In this document: one piece after another, positions 1-9,841 of the stretch
How positions within the stretch are numbered: the first letter of the stretch is position 1
Layout: the number at the start of each line of letters is the position of its first letter
From: Streptomyces peucetius
Lineage (GTDB): Bacteria; Actinomycetota; Actinomycetes; Streptomycetales; Streptomycetaceae
Length of the DNA: 64,000 bases
Assembly: GCF_025854275.1 (NCBI RefSeq)
Contig: NZ_CP107567.1
Span: 310,001-374,000, forward strand
Reading direction: 5' to 3'
Translations under genes and position numbers: made by a program
Notes under the pieces: generated by a model
Told to the model about the DNA's origin: nothing
The model's database searches: none
Seen by the model: only the letters and a program-made list of their open reading frames with translations

Positions 1-2
1 AG

Positions 3-1634
3 GACGCCCGCGGGGACGACACGCGTGCGGCCCGCCCGGTCGCCGAGGCGGCGCTGCCCGACCCCGGCGAACTGCCGCCGCGACTGCGGACGCTGGAACG
101 CGCGGCAGAGGTGTCGGGCATCGGCGCCGAGCAGCTGCGGGACAGTGCGGCGGCCAACGTCCGAGGCGGTGCCGCGCTGCTCGCCGCGGCACAGCGCGAG
201 CTGGGCAGGCCGGCCGGCCAGGACCCGGCGGACTGGTACGGGGCCGTGGCCAGGTATTCCGGCGCGGACGACGTGGCGACGGCGACGGCGTACGCGGACG
301 ACGTCTTCGACGTGATCCGCACCGGCCAGTCCCGGACCACGGACAGCGGTCAGCGGGTGGCGCTCGAGCCGCAGCCGGAGGTGGCGCCCGAGCGGGCGCA
401 GGTGCGGGAGCTGGGGCTGCGCACGGCCGACGCGGGCAGGACCGAGTGTCCGCCGACGGTGGCGTGCGAGTGGATCCCGGCGCCGTACGAGGAGTTCGGC
501 GCGGGCGACTACGGCAACCACGACCAGGGGAACCGGCCCGCGTCCCAGTCGGTCGACTACATCATCGTCCATGACACGGAAGCCTCCTGGGACACCACCC
601 TGAAGCTGGTGCAGAACCCGCAGTACGTGTCGTGGCAGTACTCGCTGCGCTCGTCGGACGGGCACATCGCGCAGCACGTCCCGCTCGAGGACGTCGCCTG
701 GCACGCCGGCAACTGGTTCGTGAACGCCAAGTCGGTGGGCCTCGAGCACGAGGGTTTCCTGGTCGCTCCGGACGCCTGGTACACCGAGGCGATGTACCGC
801 ACTTCGGCGCGGCTGGTGAGGTACCTGGCCAAGCGGTACGACATCCCGCTGGACCGGCAGCACATCCTGGGCCACGACAACGTGCCCGGTACGACGACGG
901 CGACGATCCGCGGCATGCACACCGACCCGGGGCCGTACTGGGACTGGGCGCACTACTTCAAGCTGCTGGGCAAGCCGTTCACGCCCCAGGCGGGGCCGCG
1001 CAGTGCGGTGGTCACCATCCGTCCCGAGTACACGGAGCACCGGCCGCTCTACACCGGCTGCGTCAAGGCCGGGGAAGCGTGCGCGCCCCACGGTTCGGGT
1101 GCGGTGCGGCTGCACACCGGGCCGAGCGAGAGTGCTCCGCTCGTCAAGGACATCGGCCTGCGCCCGGGTGGGCAGGACTCGACGACCGCGGTGAACGACA
1201 CGGGGGCGCGCGCGTCGACCGGCCAGCAGTACGCGGTGGCGGAGCGCCGGGGCGAGTGGACGGCGATCTGGTACCTGGGGCAGAAGGCCTGGTTCCACAA
1301 TCCGGGCGACCGCCCGACTGCGGTCGGCGCGCGGGAGGCGGTGCTGACGCCGAGGGACGGTCTCGCGGAGGTGCCGGTGTACGGGAGGGCGTACCCGGAG
1401 GCGTCGGCGTATCCGGCGGGCGTTCCGGTGCAGGCTGTCTCGCCGCTGCCGTACAAGCTGCTCGCCGGGCAGAAGTACGTGGTCGGTGACCGGGTGCCGG
1501 GCGAGTATCTGTACGCGACCACGTTCGACACGGCGGGCCACCGGGTGGTGCGGGGCAAGGAGACGTACTACGAGATCCAGTTCGGGCACCGGGTGGCCTT
1601 CGTGAAGGAGGCCGATGTGCGGGTGCTCCGGTAG
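3..1634 (+). CDS. Exported N-acetylmuramoyl-L-alanine amidase (Amidase_2), 5' end outside window
   Basis: The frame is open from the first bases of the window, so the start codon and probably an export signal lie upstream; 543 residues are visible. The amidase_2 fold is recognisable from VHDTEA (visible residue about 190), LGHDN and MHTDPGPYWDW (about 306). The two His and the Asp are the likely Zn ligands by analogy with AmpD-type amidases, which cleave the MurNAc-L-alanine bond of peptidoglycan. About 200 residues follow with no catalytic motif and SH3-like composition, probably wall binding. A GTG at 111 could initiate a shorter protein, but coding bias continues upstream of it. A strong hairpin follows the stop codon. 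Family assignment is secure; exact substrate is inferred. Confidence 0.88.
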   Translation, partial: DARGDDTRAARPVAEAALPDPGELPPRLRTLERAAEVSGIGAEQLRDSAAANVRGGAALLAAAQRELGRPAGQDPADWYGAVARYSGADDVATATAYADDVFDVIRTGQSRTTDSGQRVALEPQPEVAPERAQVRELGLRTADAGRTECPPTVACEWIPAPYEEFGAGDYGNHDQGNRPASQSVDYIIVHDTEASWDTTLKLVQNPQYVSWQYSLRSSDGHIAQHVPLEDVAWHAGNWFVNAKSVGLEHEGFLVAPDAWYTEAMYRTSARLVRYLAKRYDIPLDRQHILGHDNVPGTTTATIRGMHTDPGPYWDWAHYFKLLGKPFTPQAGPRSAVVTIRPEYTEHRPLYTGCVKAGEACAPHGSGAVRLHTGPSESAPLVKDIGLRPGGQDSTTAVNDTGARASTGQQYAVAERRGEWTAIWYLGQKAWFHNPGDRPTAVGAREAVLTPRDGLAEVPVYGRAYPEASAYPAGVPVQAVSPLPYKLLAGQKYVVGDRVPGEYLYATTFDTAGHRVVRGKETYYEIQFGHRVAFVKEADVRVLR

Positions 1635-1637
1635 ACC

Positions 1638-1676
1638 ACGGGGCGCCACCGGTCGTGGGGTCCGGTGGCGCCCCGT
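1638..1676 (+). terminator. Rho-independent-type hairpin after the amidase gene
   Basis: Perfect 15-bp inverted repeat (ACGGGGCGCCACCGG and its complement) with a 9-nt loop, 3 bp after the amidase stop. There is no U-tract, which is usual for Streptomyces terminators. Confidence 0.75.
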
Positions 1677-1737
1677 TCGCCTTGACCTATTGTCCGACTA
1701 ATCGCCGGAATGCGTGGGCCGTACGGGCGAAGGGTAG

Positions 1738-3999
<2,262 letters not shown>

Positions 4000-4106
4000 C
4001 GGGTCGGTGCGGCCGGTCGGGGGTGCGGCCGGTCCGGGGTGCGGCTCCGGCCGGCCCTGTCTCTCCGGCGGCACGTCGGCTGATGCGGCGAGAGGGGCAC
4101 GACAGA

Positions 4107-4133
4107 ACTGCCCGGGGCGGGGCCCCGGGCAGT
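4107..4133. terminator. Bidirectional terminator between convergent genes
   Basis: Perfect 12-bp stem (ACTGCCCGGGGC and complement) with a 3-nt GGG loop, lying between the stop of geosmin synthase and the stop of the convergent minus-strand gene; it can serve both. Confidence 0.75.
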
Positions 4134-4156
4134 GGGTCGGACATCGGAGGAGCGGC

Positions 4157-4657
4157 TCAGCCCTGCTGGAACAGCTCCGCGGGCAGCGGCTTGAGCAGCG
4201 CGTAGAGGTCGTCGGTGATGGGCCGGTCCCAGCTGGCGATGGTGACGAGCACATTGTCGCTGCGGTCGAACTGGACGCAGGAGATGCGGCTTTCCGAGAG
4301 CTTCAGCCGGCGCACGATCAGCAGATTGTCACCCTGCATGACCGGCGTGTCCTCGACGTCGGTGACATGGACCGGCTCTTCGTTCTCCAGCGCGAGCAGC
4401 AGCTGCCCCACCTCGAAGGGGATCTCCCCCTCCGCGACCTCGCGGGCCGGCGAGCCCTCCGGCAGGTTGCCGATGATCATTGCGGGTCCCCGGCCGCCGA
4501 ACAGGTCGTAGCGCAGGAACACGCCCTGGCAGCTTCCGTCCGGGGCGGGCAGCAGTCCGGCGCCGAGGTTTCCGGGCCAGTCCCCCGGGTCCATGGCCAG
4601 GACATCGAAGTCCGGGCCCGCGGGTGTGGCGGCGCTGCGGCGGCGGAGGAAGGACAT
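4157..4657 (-). CDS. Conserved hypothetical protein, 166 aa
   Basis: No family recognised. The predicted protein is soluble with no signal peptide or membrane segment, begins MSFLRRR and is acidic and well structured in composition. The start is ATG at 4657; a longer reading frame upstream is Arg/Pro-rich and looks like shadow sequence, so the short form was chosen. There is no strong ribosome binding site, so translation may be leaderless. It converges on geosmin synthase and diverges from the small gene at 4840. GC3 is normal for the genome. Confidence 0.7.
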   Translation of the reverse strand: MSFLRRRSAATPAGPDFDVLAMDPGDWPGNLGAGLLPAPDGSCQGVFLRYDLFGGRGPAMIIGNLPEGSPAREVAEGEIPFEVGQLLLALENEEPVHVTDVEDTPVMQGDNLLIVRRLKLSESRISCVQFDRSDNVLVTIASWDRPITDDLYALLKPLPAELFQQG

Positions 4658-4839
4658 AACCGCAATGGTACGGGTACGGGGGGACTCGGCCGAGCCGGGG
4701 CCGGGGCCTGTTGAACGCGGCTGCCCCCGTTGCCGTATCCATGGGAGCACCGGCGGCGGAGCGTCGGTGCGGGTGCACGCCCCCTCCGTGTGAGGAGCAG
4801 GTTCCCACCGGGATTCCGTACCGACGTGAGGATCATTCC

Positions 4840-5226
4840 ATGAACGACCGCACCACTCCTCCCCTGCAGGCCCTTCCCGACGGCGAGGCGGAACTGCGGC
4901 TGGTGGTCCGCCTCCACTGGGAGGACGTCGCCGCGCTCGGGCAGGAGGCGGGCCGGCTGGCGGCCCGGATGCAGCGTCCGGTGGGTCTCGACGAGGCCGC
5001 GAGTCACCGGCTGCGCAGCCGCTCCGCCGGCCGCACCACGCCGCCGGCGACGACAACGCCCACAACGCCGACGTCAGCGGCCCCGTCCACGAGCGGTCAG
5101 CAGCTGCCGCCGGCGACGTCGGTCTCCTCAATCTCCGCCCGTAACCCCGCCGACCACGCCCGACAGGCCATCGAGAAGATCAACGGTACGGCGGGGCCGG
5201 GGCGGGACATGACGCACACCGCCTGA
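4840..5226 (+). CDS. Small hypothetical protein, 128 aa, with Pro/Thr/Ala-rich tail
   Basis: Start ATG 4840 is set by GTGAGGA eight bases upstream. The first ~60 residues (acidic, Leu/Ala-rich helix) look folded; the remainder is low-complexity Thr/Pro/Ala/Ser. No domain recognised, no signal peptide or membrane segment. Probably a Streptomyces-restricted protein. A 16-bp perfect palindrome follows the stop. Confidence 0.6.
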   Translation: MNDRTTPPLQALPDGEAELRLVVRLHWEDVAALGQEAGRLAARMQRPVGLDEAASHRLRSRSAGRTTPPATTTPTTPTSAAPSTSGQQLPPATSVSSISARNPADHARQAIEKINGTAGPGRDMTHTA

Positions 5227-5264
5227 GCGGGCCCGTACTGTCCCGCCGCGTTCGCCGACGGGAG

Positions 5265-5280
5265 GCCCGGCGCGCCGGGC
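5265..5280. terminator. GC-rich palindrome between convergent genes
   Basis: Perfect 16-bp palindrome GCCCGGCGCGCCGGGC located between the stop of the gene at 4840 and the stop of the DUF397 gene at 5284; plausible shared terminator. Confidence 0.5.
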
Positions 5281-5283
5281 ACG

Positions 5284-5535
5284 TCAGGTGAGGTCGAACT
5301 CGCCGTCCCGTGCGTTCAGCACGAAGGCACGCCACTCCGCCGGGGTGAAGATCAGCGACGGGTTCTCCGGACGGCCGCCGTTGCGCATCGCGATGAATCC
5401 CTCGACGAACGCGATCTGCACGTCCCCGGTGCCCTGAGTGCCGGAACGCCAGTCCGCGTTGCTCAGGTCGAGGTCCGGCTTCTCCCACCCGGAAAACATG
5501 TGCGTGGTTGTGGTGGTGGTGGTGCTCTCGGCCAC
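5284..5535 (-). CDS. DUF397 domain protein, 83 aa
   Basis: Short DUF397 protein: the WRSGTQG...VQIAFVEG and FTPAEWRAFV motifs are typical. In Streptomyces such proteins are usually encoded next to XRE-type regulators and several act as partners of those regulators (BldB-related biology); no XRE gene is adjacent here, so this is an orphan copy. GTG start at 5535 is preceded by GGAGCAGGGAC; a run of seven Thr codons follows the start. Cytosolic. Family call firm, role inferred. Confidence 0.8.
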   Translation of the reverse strand: MAESTTTTTTTHMFSGWEKPDLDLSNADWRSGTQGTGDVQIAFVEGFIAMRNGGRPENPSLIFTPAEWRAFVLNARDGEFDLT

Positions 5536-5625
5536 GTCCCTGCTCCTCCCGCGTCGTCTCCCGGGCCAGCCTAGCGACGACACCCGGTCACGGACAGGGT
5601 GCCGCACGTGACGGTACGGCGGAGA

Positions 5626-6792
5626 TCACACGGCGGGCGGTTCGCGGCCGACCACCCACATGGCGAAGAACTGGGCCCCGCCGCCGTAGGCGTGGCCGAG
5701 CGCCCTGCGTGCCCCGTCCACCTGGTGCTCGCCCGCCTGCCCGCGCACCTGGAGCGCGGCCTCCGCGAAGCGGATCATGCCGGAGGCCCCGATGGGGTTG
5801 GTCGACAGCACCCCGCCGGAGGGGTTGACGGGCAGGTCGCCGTCGAGTCCGGTCGCGCCGGACTCGGTGAGCTTCCAGCCCTCGCCCTCGGCGGCGAAGC
5901 CCAGGTTCTCCAGCCACATCGGCTCGTACCAGGAGAACGGCACGTACATCTCCACCGCGTCGATCTCGCGGCGCGGGTCCGTGATGCCGGCCTGCCGGTA
6001 GACGTCGGCGGCGCAGTCCTTGCCGGCCTGCGGCGACACGAAGTCCTTGCCTGCGAACATGGTCGGCTCACTGCGCATCGCCCCGCCGTGCACCCATGCG
6101 GGCCGCCGGGGCGAACGGGCGGCGCCCGCCCGGCCGGTGAGGACCATCGCGCACGCCCCGTCGGAGGAGGGGCAGGTCTCGGAGTAGCGGATCGGGTCCC
6201 AGAGCATCGGTGACGCCTGGACCTTCTCGAGGGTGATGCCGTGCTCGTGGAGGTGCGCGTACGGGTTCTTCAGCGCGTTGCGCCGGTCCTTGTACGCGAC
6301 CAGGGAGCCGACCGTGTCGGGTGCGCCGGTGCGGCGCATGTAGGCGCGTACGTGCGGGGCGAAGAAGCCGCCCGCGCCGGCGAGCAGCGGCTGCTGGAAG
6401 GGGACCGGCAGGGACAGGCCCCACATGGCGTTGGACTCGGACTGCTTCTCGAAGGCCAGGGTGAGCACCGTCGTGTGCACCCGCGCCGCCACCAGGTTGG
6501 CGGCGACGAGGGCGGTGGAACCGCCGACGGAGCCGGCCGTGTGGACGCGGAGCATCGGTTTGCCGACCGCTCCGAGCGCGTCGGCCAGATACAGCTCCGG
6601 CATCATCACGCCCTCGAAGAAGTCGGGCGCCTTGCCGATGACGACGGCGTCGATGTCGGCCCAGTCCAGGTGCGCGTCGTCGAGGGCCCGCCGGGCGGCC
6701 TCGCGGACCAGTCCGGCGAGGGAGACGTCGCGGCGGGCGGCGACATGTTTCGTCTGGCCGATGCCGACGACGGCGACGGGCTCAGCGGGCAT
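5626..6792 (-). CDS. Thiolase-like lipid-transfer protein, Ltp3 (Rv3523) type
   Basis: 388-residue thiolase-fold protein. The segment that carries the catalytic Cys in true thiolases reads HTAGSVGGS, without Cys, as in the sterol-CoA aldol lyase (Ltp) group; CPSSDGA and the C-terminal NPSGG...NPIGASG motif are kept. Mycobacterial Ltp3/Ltp4 act in C-24 branched sterol side-chain removal with a DUF35 partner. ATG 6792 has AAGGAGAGG just upstream and overlaps the preceding gene by 11 nt, so the two are translationally coupled. It is the last gene of the echA19/DUF35/ltp4/ltp3-like operon. The exact substrate is inferred from synteny. Confidence 0.82.
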   Translation of the reverse strand: MPAEPVAVVGIGQTKHVAARRDVSLAGLVREAARRALDDAHLDWADIDAVVIGKAPDFFEGVMMPELYLADALGAVGKPMLRVHTAGSVGGSTALVAANLVAARVHTTVLTLAFEKQSESNAMWGLSLPVPFQQPLLAGAGGFFAPHVRAYMRRTGAPDTVGSLVAYKDRRNALKNPYAHLHEHGITLEKVQASPMLWDPIRYSETCPSSDGACAMVLTGRAGAARSPRRPAWVHGGAMRSEPTMFAGKDFVSPQAGKDCAADVYRQAGITDPRREIDAVEMYVPFSWYEPMWLENLGFAAEGEGWKLTESGATGLDGDLPVNPSGGVLSTNPIGASGMIRFAEAALQVRGQAGEHQVDGARRALGHAYGGGAQFFAMWVVGREPPAV

Positions 6793-7894
6793 GGGCCTCT
6801 CCTTCGAGGACGGCGACCAGGTTCTGCTGGAGGCAGGGCCCGGAGGTGGCGTGGGCGAGCGCACGGTCCGACTCGCCGCGGTGGATCCGGGCCGCGGCCT
6901 CTCCGATCCTGATCAGTCCGGCGGCCATGACCGGGTTGGCGGCGAGCGCTCCGCCGGACGGGTTGACCCTCACCCTGTCGTCGAGGTCGAGACTGCGGCG
7001 TAGGACGATCTCCTGCGAGGTGAAGGGGGCGTGCAGCTCCGCCGTGTCGACGGGACGCTCGAAGGCTCCGGCCCGCTCGGCCGCGAGCCGTGTGGAGGGC
7101 GAGCGGGTGAGGTCCCGTACGCCGAGGCTGTGCGCCTCGATGCGGTGGTCCATGCCGCGGATCCAGGCGGGCCGCCCGCACAGCTCGCGGGCCCGGTCGC
7201 CGGCGGCCAGGATCACGGCGGCCGCGCCGTCGCCGACGGGCGGGCAGTCGGAGACTCTCAGCGGCCGGACGAGGTACTCGCCGCGCGGGATCTCTCCCTG
7301 AAGCTGAGCGTGCGGGTTGGCCGAGGCGTCACCGCGGCTGCGGGCCGCGACGGCGGCGAGCTCCGGTTCACCGGTCTCGCCCGCGTCGATCAGCGCCTGC
7401 GCCTGCAGGGCGGCGAGGGCGACCGGGTCGGGCCAGAGCGGGGCCGCGTAGTAGGGGTCGAGCTGCCGGGTGAGCACGTCGCGGACCTCACCGGGCGACG
7501 TCTTGCCGTACGCGTAGACGAGCGCTGTGTCGGCCTGGCCGGTCAGCAGCTTCACCCACGCCTCGTACAGTGCCCAGGCGCCGTCCATCTCGACGTGGGA
7601 CTCGCTGATCGGGGGCCACGCGCCGACCCCGTCGAGCGCCATCGTGAACGAGAACGCCCGGCCCGCGAGATAGTCGCTGGACCCGGAGCAGGTGAAGCCG
7701 ATGTCACCGGTCCGCAGGCCGGTCGCCCCGAGCACCCGGTGCAGCACCGGCATCAGCATCTCGACCTCGGACGAGTCGTCCGTGCGGCGCCGGTGGCGGG
7801 TCTGGGCGAAGGCGACGACGGCGATGTCCCTGCCGGTGCCGCTGCCGTTCGGGGTGGCGGTGTCCCTGCCGTCCGGCGCGTCGTACCGCGTCAC
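6782..7894 (-). CDS. Thiolase-like lipid-transfer protein, Ltp4 (Rv3522) type
   Basis: 370 residues, GTG start at 7894 overlapping the DUF35 stop codon by 4 nt (GTGA). Motifs CSGSSDYLAG near residue 70, HAQLQGEIPRGEY, and NPSGGALAANPVMAAG near the C-terminus place it in the SCP2-thiolase/Ltp group. A Cys is present in CSGSSD, so catalytic competence cannot be judged from sequence alone. In mycobacteria the Ltp4-Rv3521 (DUF35) pair acts on side-chain CoA esters by retro-aldol cleavage. Coupled on both sides to its likely partners (DUF35 upstream, Ltp3-like downstream), which argues for a multi-subunit complex. Confidence 0.82.
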   Translation of the reverse strand: MTRYDAPDGRDTATPNGSGTGRDIAVVAFAQTRHRRRTDDSSEVEMLMPVLHRVLGATGLRTGDIGFTCSGSSDYLAGRAFSFTMALDGVGAWPPISESHVEMDGAWALYEAWVKLLTGQADTALVYAYGKTSPGEVRDVLTRQLDPYYAAPLWPDPVALAALQAQALIDAGETGEPELAAVAARSRGDASANPHAQLQGEIPRGEYLVRPLRVSDCPPVGDGAAAVILAAGDRARELCGRPAWIRGMDHRIEAHSLGVRDLTRSPSTRLAAERAGAFERPVDTAELHAPFTSQEIVLRRSLDLDDRVRVNPSGGALAANPVMAAGLIRIGEAAARIHRGESDRALAHATSGPCLQQNLVAVLEGEAHAR

Positions 7895-8847
7895 AGCAGC
7901 TCCCTGTAGGTGTCGTAGTCGGCGTCCGGTTCGCCGGTGGGCCGGTAGTGGTCGGGGTGCCGGGCCCCCTCCCGCCACACCGGCTCGACGCGCAGGCCCA
8001 TGCGGACCCGGTCGTACAGGATGCCGCCGATGCGTCCGTGGAGGGCGAGGCCGGCGCCGTCCAGGGCGATGTGGGCGTAGACGTAGGGCACCTCGATGTC
8101 GAGATTCTTCGCCTTGATGTTGACGACGCAGAAGGTGGTGACCGTGCCGCGCGGGCCGACCTCGACCTGCTCCCCCGTGGCGACGCCGCAGGTGGGGCAG
8201 GCGCCGCGGGGCGGGACGTAGACCTTGCGGCAGGACGGACAGCGTTCGCCGACGATCCGGTGCTCGGTGAGGGCGGCGAGGTGGTCGCTCTGGGCGCGGC
8301 CGGGCGTGTAGGTGTAGTCGAGCCTGGCGGGGGCGACGATGCCCGTCACGGGCCCGGCGGCGGATTCGGGGAAGGTGCCGCTGTGGGCACGCGGCGCCGC
8401 GTCGGGCTCGCTCCCGTACGGTTCGAAGCAGGCGATGTCCGTGATCGCGCCGCTGCGCTCGGCCGCCCAGCGCACCCGAACCCGCATCCCGGTGTGCACG
8501 GCCTCGGGGCCGGGGGCGTCGAGGACGTGCAGGAGGGCGGTGTCCGCGCCGTCCAGGCGTACGAGCACCCAGGCGAACGGGGTGGCGAGCGGCTGCTGCC
8601 GGCGCGGGTGCGGGTTCCACGCCCAGGTGGTGACGGTGCCGGTGGCGTGCACCTCCACGAGGTCGCGGATCTCCTCGGCGGTGACGGGGTCGTACTCGAC
8701 GGGCGGGACGAGCACCGTGCCGTCGCCGGTGCGCACGCCGAGCACGGTGCGCTCGCGCAGGCCGGTCAGGAAGGCGCTCTGCACGGGCCCGAGGGAGCGG
8801 GTGAAGGGGAACTCGACGACCAGCGGGGCGCGCAGCACATCGGGCAT
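7891..8847 (-). CDS. Two-part OB-fold/DUF35 protein, Rv3521 type, partner of the Ltp proteins
   Basis: 318 residues. The C-terminal half carries a rubredoxin-like Zn ribbon (CPSCRKVYVPPRGACPTCG, about residue 205) followed by an OB-fold (TVTTFCVVNIK...). The N-terminal half (VEFPFTRSLGP... VPPVEYDP) is a second, Zn-less OB/DUF35-like unit, as in Rv3521. DUF35 proteins bind Ltp aldolases and tune substrate channelling. ATG 8847; spacing to the crotonase upstream is 12 nt and the stop overlaps the Ltp4-like start. Cytosolic. High confidence in family, good confidence in partner assignment. Confidence 0.85.
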   Translation of the reverse strand: MPDVLRAPLVVEFPFTRSLGPVQSAFLTGLRERTVLGVRTGDGTVLVPPVEYDPVTAEEIRDLVEVHATGTVTTWAWNPHPRRQQPLATPFAWVLVRLDGADTALLHVLDAPGPEAVHTGMRVRVRWAAERSGAITDIACFEPYGSEPDAAPRAHSGTFPESAAGPVTGIVAPARLDYTYTPGRAQSDHLAALTEHRIVGERCPSCRKVYVPPRGACPTCGVATGEQVEVGPRGTVTTFCVVNIKAKNLDIEVPYVYAHIALDGAGLALHGRIGGILYDRVRMGLRVEPVWREGARHPDHYRPTGEPDADYDTYRELL

Positions 8848-8859
8848 GGGGCTCTCCTC

Positions 8860-9681
8860 TCAGGCGCGCCGGTAGACGGGGTCGCGCTTCTCGGCGAAGG
8901 CGCGGGCGCCCTCCTTCGCGTCGGCGGTGTCGAAGACGGGCCGGCCTCGTTCCAGTTCGGCGGCGAGTCCGTCGGTCTCGGTCATCTCCGCCGTCTCGTA
9001 CACCGATGCCTTGACGGCCTCGACGGCGAGCGGGCCGCAGGCGTTGATCTGTTCGGCGATGCCCAGGGCCGCTTCGAGGGCGGTGCCGTCGGAGACGACA
9101 CGTCCGACGAGGCCGATGCGTTCGGCCTCTGCCGCGGTGTAGGGGCGGCCGGTGAGCAGCATCTCCAGGGCGTGCGTGCGCGGGATCTGGCGTGGCAGGC
9201 GTACGGTCGAGCCGCCGATCGGGAAGAGGCCGCGGCGGACCTCGAGGAGTCCGAAGGTGGCGCTCTCGCCCGCGACCCTGATGTCGGTGCCCTGGAGGAT
9301 CTCCGTCCCGCCGGCGACGCAGTACCCCTCGACGGCGGCGATGACCGGTTTTCCGGGGCGGTGGTGGCGCAGCATGGCCTTCCAGTGCAGATCGGGGTCG
9401 GCCTTCATCCGGTCCCGGTACCGCTCGCCCTCCATGCCGGCGCCGGCGAGCGCCTTGAGGTCCATGCCCGCGCAGAAGGAGCCGCCCGCCCCCGTGAGGA
9501 CGACGGAGCGGACGGTGTCGTCCGCGTCGGCCGCGAGCCAGGCGTCGTACAGGCCGACGAGCATGGCGATCGAGAGGGCGTTCTTCGCCTCCGGCCGGTT
9601 CAGGGTGACGATCAGGGTGGCGCCCTCGCGCGCCACGCCGAGGTGCTCGGTGCCCGTGCGGTGGTCGCTGCGATGTTCCAT
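8860..9681 (-). CDS. Enoyl-CoA hydratase/crotonase, EchA19-like
   Basis: 273-residue crotonase. The oxyanion-hole motif CAGMDLKA and the segments VEGYCVAGGTEILQGTD and RQIP are close to mycobacterial EchA19, which hydrates the sterol side-chain enoyl-CoA. ATG 9681 is preceded by GGGAGG; an in-frame upstream ATG at 9738 would overlap the operator region and is rejected. First gene of the minus-strand operon, divergent from the FadD19-like gene. A KstR-type site (9704-9717) and a second inverted repeat (9746-9760) lie upstream. General crotonase function is certain; sterol specificity is inferred from context. Confidence 0.85.
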   Translation of the reverse strand: MEHRSDHRTGTEHLGVAREGATLIVTLNRPEAKNALSIAMLVGLYDAWLAADADDTVRSVVLTGAGGSFCAGMDLKALAGAGMEGERYRDRMKADPDLHWKAMLRHHRPGKPVIAAVEGYCVAGGTEILQGTDIRVAGESATFGLLEVRRGLFPIGGSTVRLPRQIPRTHALEMLLTGRPYTAAEAERIGLVGRVVSDGTALEAALGIAEQINACGPLAVEAVKASVYETAEMTETDGLAAELERGRPVFDTADAKEGARAFAEKRDPVYRRA

Positions 9682-9703
9682 GGGGAACCTCCCGTCCCAG
9701 ACC

Positions 9704-9717
9704 TGGAACAGGTTGCA
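9704..9717. promoter_or_regulatory. KstR-type operator in the fadD19/echA19-like divergent promoter
   Basis: TGGAACAGGTTGCA matches the 14-bp mycobacterial KstR consensus TNNAACNNGTTNNA at all fixed positions. It lies 23 bp upstream of the crotonase start. A second match occurs in front of the FadE26-like gene at 41340. KstR-type repression is inferred. Confidence 0.6.
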
Positions 9718-9745
9718 GCAGCCGGGCGGCCAGTTCAATAGTTTC

Positions 9746-9760
9746 CTGACACTCAGTCAG
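9746..9760. promoter_or_regulatory. Inverted repeat, probable TetR-type operator (type II)
   Basis: CTGAC-ACTCA-GTCAG is a perfect 5-bp-arm inverted repeat followed by ATTCT. The repeat at 30157-30173 shares the TTT/CTGA left flank and the GTCAGATTCT right flank, so the two are likely sites of one regulator. Confidence 0.55.
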
Positions 9761-9841
9761 ATTCTCTTGCCCGTGCCCCTTCCCAGTTGTGCCTGCCGGC
9801 GCTCTAATGACGGCCAGGTTCGCCGGGTGTCAGGAGGAGCG

